From assembly GCA_033439255.1 (NCBI GenBank), contig CM065883.1, positions 2,480,001 to 2,544,000 of the forward strand: a stretch of DNA of 64,000 nt, in the 5' to 3' direction. Both the position numbers and the translations under genes were made by a program. How positions within the stretch are numbered: the stretch's first letter is position 1; each line of letters opens with the position of its first letter. The stretch comes from Hericium rajendrae. Taxonomy: Eukaryota; Basidiomycota; Agaricomycetes; Russulales; Hericiaceae. The notes below the pieces were generated by a model that saw only the letters and a program-made list of their open reading frames with translations, did no database searches and had not been told where the DNA came from. Of the stretch, positions 57,246-64,000 are shown piece by piece.

Positions 57246-60200
57246 ATGAATCCTGCAGAGAAAATTTCGAGTGAGAGTGTCCCTAATGAATCCCCCTTCT
57301 CACGATATATACCTGCAGACGAAACGTTCTGCCCTACTGAGCCACCTCGTCGCGTTCGAGTAGCGCATTCAACACCATGGCGCAGCAAGGTTCCCTTGTC
57401 GACCGTAACCGCTGAGCTCACGAGCACTCCAGAAATATCATTAGCGACCCTTGCTAGAGCCCAAATGCCGCCGCCCGGTGGATTCATTTCGGCCAGTCTG
57501 CCGTTCTCACCAACCCCGTATCATTCATCTCGGCGAACTAAGTATGGAACCGGACAAAATTTTCAGCGATCCACAAGCACCCCATCCTCCCTGTCTCAAC
57601 TCTCATCCAGTAGCGGCAGCAGCTCGGACCTTTCATTCAGTTTGAATGCTGCCGAGCGCACGCTTCCCTCTGCCCAACACGAATCAAGACGGAGCGTGGA
57701 TTATCATAGCATGGCTACCTGGACAGACCACATGCTGGTTGATGAAACCCACAGCGAGACAAACATCTCACGCAGCGGCAATATCTCAGCTCATCCGCCC
57801 GCACTTTCCCCCGACCAAGACACACCGATGTCAGATTTTCATGATGCCGCTACCGGCGAGACAAACCTCCCACGTAACGGCAATCTCCCACCTCATCCTC
57901 CCAATATCCCCTCACTTTTACCTTGGCTGAAGGCTGCTGGCCTAAAGCTTGTGCCCGACGATACATCGGAGAGAGAACGTAGCCGCAGCGCTCCCATGAG
58001 TATGGACGAACGTGTTGCCAAGACGCTCGAGCTGTTTGATCACCGAGGAGGCTCAGGCGCATTTCTCGAGCACCTCTTCACGACAGACAATCCCGATCTT
58101 AAACGTGCAGCTTCCGGCTTTTTGTCTAGCAAGCACTTCCAAAAGGTGCTCGATCTTTGGTGGAGCAGCAATGATGGCCACAATGCTTTCGAGGAGTGGA
58201 TGGGATCGAAGACCGATGACCTCGTAATGCAGCGCATCTCGGACGAGATGGACGCGCTTGCCATATGTTATCGATTTCGAGTCGCAGACGCAACTCCTCA
58301 ATATCTTCTCGATTTCGACCTGGAATCAATAATTGAACCCCTGGTCGAGACCTGTGCCCCGTTCACCTACAGTGTCCTTGTTCGGGCACTTCAAAGCGAT
58401 CGCGCTGCGCGCGAGAACACGCACAAGTCGCCTAACAAGGTCAGCAAAGTGCTCGACATGGTCGCTTCATCTTCTGACTGGTCTTACCTACCAGATTGCC
58501 CTTGTTATAATTTCGCAGCTGGTCAAGCACCGAACGCAAAGGGCAAATCTCTTCGCTGTGCCATATGCTCTCACTCAGTGGGCAGCAGGCGCACCTCGCC
58601 AGATCATCGACGCAAGCGCGAAGATCGCTCTTTCGATTGACTATTCGTCGGTCAATACTGCCCAGGCCGCAGTTTCGGATGGATGCATGGTGCTTGCATG
58701 CGAAGCTGTCAAAAAAGGGAGAACTGGTTTCTGTTACGATAACCTGCAAGTCTGTACATCTCAACATGTCGAGCAACGCCCTGGAGCCGCTCGAAAAGTC
58801 GTACTCGGCACCGCCATGATCCTTTATCCTCTGCGCAATGCCACAGATCAGGCCTGTCTACTCGAGCCCATTCTCGAGCGCCGCAATGCTCTTCACAACA
58901 TTTCATTTGCGGAGCACATTCAATTATCACCAGAGCTGATCTCGCGCATTCAAGCGCATCAGGATATCCATATCGTAGAGGTCTTACTCAAGTACAGCTC
59001 TGAATTTGCGTCAAAGGCTGAATCCTATCTATCCCTGCCTATATTAAAGCATGCCGCTCGGCGCCCACCACCATCCGGTCATCGGACTGAACAGTTCCCT
59101 ATACGTGTTACATCAACCCCGGAACACTCTATTGATGGGAACATCGAAGTTTGGTGAGAGGCCTATGAAGAGCAGCTCAAGATGAACCCAACAGAAGACA
59201 TTGGCAAATTTGCGATACCCACTATAAATGACCAGTCAACCAACGCGAATATTCGGGGAGCGCAAAAAAAGCGCAAGTTTGACAACTCAATATTTAATCG
59301 TCTCGACGCTGCTCAGCCTGCACCAGGCATGTTCCATGTTCTGCTTAACACCTCCTGGTACCTGCTCAATCTTCACCGTGGGGATGCTCGTGACCGCGGT
59401 AGTCTTCAGTCTTTCATAACGCTCCTTGAGAAGAAACGTCATGGTTCCGAACATCCAGATTATCATGCGCTTAAAGCAACAGAGATGCAAGTACTCGATG
59501 GACTCATCCTTCATGCATGGGAGCTAGAATGTGGCTCCGCATCCCTACAGGAGTTTGCAAATTCTGAACCGACCCCTCAGCGTCTTCTTGAGGTTGCGAA
59601 AATAATTCATTGCAAGCATGGATCAACTCCAAGCAAGGAATGCCTTACAGATGATATCCGGCGTAATACAAAACTGCTTATGCGCGACCTTCTTGACTTT
59701 CGTACCCTGCATGATGCCGTAAAATCTGGAGACTTCGGTCGAGTTGAAGATCTTCTCGGCCAGTATACCACCTTTTATTGCGGAGTCGGTGCACGGAACT
59801 ACTGTACCGAGTTCCTGCACTTGATTCAGAATCTTCAGCTAGTATGGACACCTGAGTTTGCGTGAGTACGTGCTAATTCTCGCATTGATAAGCTAATGAA
59901 CTGCTCTATAAAAGGGATGTGATGCGTGATAACATGCTCGTTAACATGAGTGGGCGCGATGGCCACTGGATAGGAATTGATCAAAATATCGAGCATAACA
60001 TTAACATCTTAGAGGTGCGTGCTCAATAGTTCCATTAGTAACTGCTGTTGACAGTGTTTTGTGTTCTCAGAAAATGCATACAGCACGTGGCGTTCACGCT
60101 GACTTTCGCCGTCTATCATCGCTTTCACCTGCAACTCACATCTGGCGTCGGTTGATCAGAATATTCGGTCCAACCCTTGGTGTTCTATACAAGGGGGTCT

Positions 60201-60481
60201 CACATACGGAAGTTGACACCAGCGCTCTTGTCTTCGCAGTCAAGGACAAGAGCATTCAATGGAACCTCCTCGAGACAAAGCCGGGCCGTGAGGTGCATAA
60301 GCGCACAGTAGACGCAATTGCTCTAGGGTCTGATAAGCTCAGCGCAGATGCAGTTGGGCGGGGTCCACTCGTTGAGTTCCACAAGCGTCGCAAAGCATGG
60401 ATCAAATCAGGTATTAAATTTGAGGATGATGGCTCAGACTCGTCAGACTCTGAAGCAAGTATCAGTTCTGACATTGAGTAG
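57246..60481 (+). CDS. DUF6589-domain protein of the mobile element
   Basis: The ATG at 57246 (MNPAEKISSESVPNESPF) starts a 240-residue Ser/Pro-rich disordered region, then MDERVAKTLELFDHRGGSGA. An intron (58441-58498) joins HKSPNK to IALVIISQLVKHRTQRAN, the DUF6589 core: FAVPYALTQWAAGAPRQIID, LSIDYSSVNTAQAAVSDG and CYDNLQVCTSQHVEQRPG. The C-terminal part carries the typical DNMLVNMSGRDGHWIGID with NIEHNINILE across two more introns, and an acidic end. A TGA at 59155-59157 interrupts GNIEVW from EAYEEQLKMN in the same frame, and I found no intron that removes it. DUF6589 is common in Agaricomycetes and of unknown function; a recombinase or transposase-related role is my inference from the element context. 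Confidence 0.8.
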
Positions 60482-60508
60482 ACATAGTTTACGGTAATGT
60501 AACTATAT

Positions 60509-62825
60509 CTAGTCATATACAGGCAGAAGAAGTGTGAGCCCTGGTCCCAACCGGAGGCGCTTGAGTGCCGGCTGCTCTGGTGGTTCCTGCTCGGTGTCCA
60601 TGACATCTTCTTCGGAGTCATTGCTTTCCTCATCGCCGTCTGATCCACCACTATGCCCTGCCTTAACAGCAACTTTTTCTACCCCCACTGGTTTCACCTT
60701 CGTTGCTTTCTTCCGAGGTGGACGAGCAGCTTTGTAAGCAGCATCCCACGTAGTTTTCTCTACCTTGACAGTATGCTCAAATCCTCGAATAGCAGCAAGA
60801 AGATCATCCGCAAAGAGTGCTGACCAAGCCGCAGTCTGACCAAGAGATTTCGTGAGCACAGCCGTAGAGACCTTGATCTGCTCATATGGAATGCGGACAA
60901 GCGTGGCGATTGCGGTGTTCGTCAAGACGAAGCAGACAGGCATGCCTTCCGGAATTTTGCCATTCCACACGTAGGATTCGCGCCAGTCCTCTAGCATCTT
61001 GGTCATGTGAGCACGCTGGAATTTTGGCCTGTACACGTTCTTCTTTCCCGCAGGGCGTTTTCGTGCTGTTTTATTAGGCGGTGGAGCTACATGTAACGCA
61101 GCAGGAAAGTACGATTGCAAGTCGAAATCTGGATTGACACGATGTGCATGATAGCTGCAGCAGTGCGGGCCAGTGAAGTCGAGCGCTGGAATAGATTGTC
61201 AAGGAGAGCACCAAATAGGCATAAGTCGAAGGTCACAGTACCTTCCGGTGAGTCGTCATCAGCATAGCTTGCAAGATATTCACGCAGGCAAGTATTCAAT
61301 CGTGGATAGCACTTCATCGCATCGGAAGTCCGTTTCTCTCTCTTAGTTGGTTTCGCTGACGGTTGCACAGCCCAAGCGTCGTACACCAGCAAGGATAAGC
61401 CCTGAATGTCATTGCGGCGTGAATTGCGACCGAAGCGTTGTAAGAGGTCCTCGACAGTTTGACACAGTCCATACTGAATAACATATTGAATGTCCGAGAT
61501 ATTGATTCCCTAATATAAAAGAAAGTTGTATCAGCTTCGCATATATTTGTTTCGAGTGGAATGTCAAACCAGAGAAAAGGCACTAGTAGCGAAAAGAATC
61601 CGGCAGTGTTTATCGTCGTTTTCAGCAAAGCTCAAGTACGTTTCGTTGAGATAGCTCTTAGACATCCCCGCATGGTAGAATCGAATGAAACCCAGTCTAA
61701 AAAGCTCAGACCGCAGCGACAAAGGAGTGAAGTTGTACAGAGCAACGTGCGCGTCGACCATGAGATCAGCATCGTCAACAAAGACGATCGTTTTTGGGGT
61801 CTGCGAGATATATTCTTCAGTAGAGAGAGTCCTAGTCTGGCCATCCAAAGTCACAGTTGTCGCTTCGTTGATGAGCATGCGAAGGTTCCGAAAATCTTTA
61901 AGGCTGCCAAAGATAGGGTACACCGCATAGACTTGGTTCACACGATTGATCGAAGACTTCAAAATGACAGGATTATCCAAAGCAAGAGAGTCACATAGTG
62001 AGTCCAAGACATGCGATGGCGCCGTGGCCGACAGACAGAGCATCGGTGTTCCGTCTCGAAGTGCAACGCGCAGATCCCAGAGCTGACCGTAGGCCGGTCG
62101 AAAAGCCTCCTGGTTGCCAAGAGCGAGTCCCCATAGTGTTATCATATGAGCCTCATCGCATACCGTCCCTGCAATGCTATGAGACCATGGCTTATTCTTG
62201 AGAAGCAAATCGTGCAGCGGCGTCGAGTGACCTTCGATTGTCTTACACTGTTCCGGAGACGTTATGATGATATTATATGCGCCTTGTTCTATGGCCTGCG
62301 GGCTATTTTAGACAAGTAAAGGTCATGAAACATTGGCACTTGCCTTCCACGTTGCGGTATCATGGCGTAGCTCATGGTTGATCGCAATCGCGTTGATGCC
62401 GGCGAAGTCGCTATTGAGCTCGGCGACCTACGATCAAGTCAATGAAGAACAGCGGCGCAAGGCCAGCAGAGAAAGATTACCATTGAGTCTTGGAGCTTCG
62501 TAAGGGGAGATAGAACGAGTATCATATGGCGCGGATTCATCAAAGCCGCGATAACAATTTGCATTGTCTTCCCTGAGCCTGTTCTTGCGACTTTGACGAC
62601 ATCTCGGCCTTCGTGAAAATGTACAGCAGCAAGAAGTTGATCTTCCCGAAGAGTAATCTTGCCTTGAGTCGACGAGTAGACAAGCGCATAAGAGAGTAGA
62701 GCATTGTCGATAGCCGTTTCAGATATTGTTCCGAGAGCTTGAAGAAATCCCAAGGAGAGAGGTGGTATAAGTGTATTATTGTTGATTACAGTCAATAAAT
62801 TGCTTCGACTTGATCCAGGATCCAT
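60509..62825 (-). CDS. RecQ-like superfamily 2 DNA helicase of the mobile element
   Basis: The ATG at 62825 starts MDPGSSRSNLLTVINNNT. Motif 0/I region LREDQLLAAVHFHEGRDVVK leads to Walker A ARTGSGKTMQ. Motif Ia is LVLSPLTKLQDSM, motif Ib-like IIITSPEQCK, motif II is CDEAHMITLWG, motif III CLSATAPSHV. Motif IV-V regions are KTIVFVDDADLM and ILFATSAFSLGINISDIQYV, and motif VI is LLQRFGRNSRR. After an intron the frame gives LDFTGPHCCSYHAHRVNPDF, a possible zinc-binding segment, then a basic region (NKTARKRPAGKKN) and acidic tail. One intron (after HDTATWK) is GC-AG. All frames join cleanly and the gene is intact. Accessory unwinding during mobility is inferred. Confidence 0.85.
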
Positions 62826-62889
62826 AGAAGAAGAATAAAACAGGTATAACTACATAAATAGGGACTGCAGGATGGGAGGAGGGAGACAA

Positions 62890-63069
62890 GGACGCGCCGC
62901 GGCGAACTCATAGTACAGCGATCAGAGACGCGTCGCGGTCAGGTGAGTACGTTTCACGTGCAAGCTGAATCAGCATGGCTCGCTCCTATTGCGCCACTCC
63001 GAATTCCACCAGTCTCTATACACAACCCCTCCCCCCCTCGTTGTGTACTAGAGACTGGTCACCAGTCTA
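62890..63069 (-). repeat. Right terminal inverted repeat with nested hairpin
   Basis: Reverse complement of the left TIR, extended by a private palindrome at 63008-63059. It precedes the helicase start codon (62825) by 65 bp, mirroring the left side. Confidence 0.85.
63008..63059. repeat. 52-bp hairpin (perfect except one base)
   Basis: ACCAGTCTCTATACACAAC (63008-63026) pairs with GTTGTGTACTAGAGACTGGT (63040-63059) across a pyrimidine-only loop of 13 nt. The word ACCAGTCT also forms the terminus of the element (63061-63068), so the palindrome partly repeats the end of the TIR. Confidence 0.9.
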
Positions 63070-63111
63070 GGAACTCCGAGCAAGGGCTCCGCCGCCCCCG
63101 GCGGCACTCGA

Positions 63112-64000
63112 GTGATTGAAAGCCTATCGTATTCCGAGGCCAGATCAGAGGAAAAAATCTACGGCGCGCCGCCGAGTTATCTCATCCCGATCCAAAGCCG
63201 AGCAAGACAGACACATGTACCACGCGTTCAATTGCTCATCGTTGGGATGGCTATATTAGCTGGCCATTCGTCCACTGAGTCGCTGCTCTACAATCTGACC
63301 GGACTCACGAAGCATGGTGAGCATGATCATCTCCTATGTGCACTAGCAGACTGATGACTTTCAATTCTTGGATATAGCCGTATAACATCGCCATCGTTGG
63401 CGGCGGTATCGCTGGTCTCTATTCAGCCCTTCTGCTACAGAGAGAAGGGCACAAGGTCCACATATTCGAGGCCAGCAATCGCGTTGGCGGGCGCATTTTC
63501 ACGCACTACTTCACCGGCGAGAAAAACCAATTCGTCGATGCAGGCGCCATGATCATACCTGGCACCAATCTACACCGCATTGTCTCCAGCCTCACATCGT
63601 ATATCAACTCGAGCCCTAGCCTTCCCAGAGATATGCAGCTCTCATTTCTGAAGTATCCCGAGACCTGGTGGCGCGTGCGTACGCTTGTCAATGGATACCG
63701 ACAGGACTGGTGGAACCCAGGCATTTTGACCCCTTCGATGGTAAATTGGCCAGTCCCTGACACCTGGGAATCCGAGAGTGCAGACGACCGTCTCACTCAG
63801 GCCACGGACAGCTACATCGCAGATCTCTACAAGAACTTCGACGATACGTTCGACACCCTCCTCACACTTGACGCGCAGTATGGCTCTTTCCGCAAGTTCG
63901 TCGGCTCAACGCGCGGGAGCGACCGCGCCTGGCCCGATGCTTTCATTGACTTCGTCGAGACCGTCTGTTTTGAGACTAATGCATTTGAATTGAGCTGCGC
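63112..64000 (+). CDS. Flavin-containing amine oxidase, partial
   Basis: The main exon begins near 63378 with [20 protein letters not shown], the dinucleotide-binding GxGxxG motif. It continues with [37 protein letters not shown] and helical substrate-domain sequence, and runs off the window. L-amino-acid/monoamine oxidases of this family oxidise amines with FAD and release H2O2. An upstream piece (63112-63216, [20 protein letters not shown]) fits the N-terminal lead of fungal homologues and can be spliced as THPYNIAIV, but its true start is not visible. It begins only tens of bases after the mobile element, so promoter or first exon may have been separated. Confidence 0.8.

Larger units (their letters stand above)
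57069..63069. mobile_element. DUF6589/RecQ-helicase TIR element
   Basis: A 6.0-kb element bounded by inverted repeats (left 57069-57180, right 62890-63069). Both termini read inward TAG(G/A)CTGGT, and a block of 30 bp starting GCACGTGAAACGTACTCACC is identical in both. The 9-bp direct repeat GGAACTCCG flanks it (57060-57068 and 63070-63078). Inside are two convergent genes, DUF6589 (plus) and a RecQ-like helicase (minus), with stop codons 27 bp apart. Long TIRs with a 9-bp TSD recall Mutator-like elements, but no MULE transposase is seen. It looks recent and nearly whole: the helicase frame is open and the DUF6589 frame has a single in-frame stop. Confidence 0.85.

Noticed and set aside
63112-63319. 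Amine oxidase exon ending at the GTGAGC donor at 63317
   Set aside because: Joining it to the exon at 63378 shifts the frame into a stop; a donor near 63217 or a start elsewhere fits better.

Overview
The window looks like nuclear DNA of an agaricomycete basidiomycete. The evidence is a high density of short (about 45-65 nt) GT-AG introns, and gene families typical of that group: a NACHT-WD40 NLR, an MLKL-type helical-bundle protein, MYND zinc-finger paralogues, an F-box protein, a flavin-dependent halogenase and a DUF6589 mobile element. Eukaryotic housekeeping genes are also present: actin, CCT2, a protein O-mannosyltransferase, NDUFB7, Sec14 and uracil phosphoribosyltransferase. I rebuilt the multi-exon genes by hand from reading frames and splice sites. 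Exon edges are therefore predictions, strongest where the joined protein matches a known family.

Layout. 0-5 kb: a partial GX3-repeat protein gene, then the uracil phosphoribosyltransferase gene sharing a 226-bp divergent promoter with an unknown gene. 5-8.8 kb: repeats and coding-like fragments without a supported gene. 8.8-14.1 kb: an eight-exon NLR gene (helical bundle, NACHT, about 15 WD40 repeats) whose 3' two thirds are strikingly AT-rich. 14.9-17.6 kb: a MYND protein and a Sec14 lipid-transfer protein. 18-40.5 kb: three copies (A, B, C) of a zinc-finger transcription factor module. B lies between intact NDUFB7 and an MLKL-like gene and looks like the source. A and C carry cut-off remnants of both neighbours, and each received its own small transposon, for which copy B shows the empty site. 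Actin and a frameshifted F-box gene lie between B and C. 41-45 kb: a membrane-type unknown protein and the halogenase. 45-48.8 kb: no supported gene. 48.9-55.7 kb: PMT, CCT2 and a small secreted protein, all on the minus strand.

57.1-63.1 kb is the standout feature. It is a mobile element of about 6 kb with long terminal inverted repeats and a 9-bp target duplication. It carries two convergent genes, a DUF6589 protein and a RecQ-like helicase, each starting about 65 bp inside its own TIR. The window ends in a flavin amine oxidase gene whose first visible exon lies only tens of bases from the element.

Two themes stand out. One is a possible cell-death neighbourhood: an NLR and, 13 kb away, an MLKL-like protein whose helical bundles resemble each other. 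The other is recent mobile and segmental remodelling that can be read step by step from paired occupied and empty sites inside the window.
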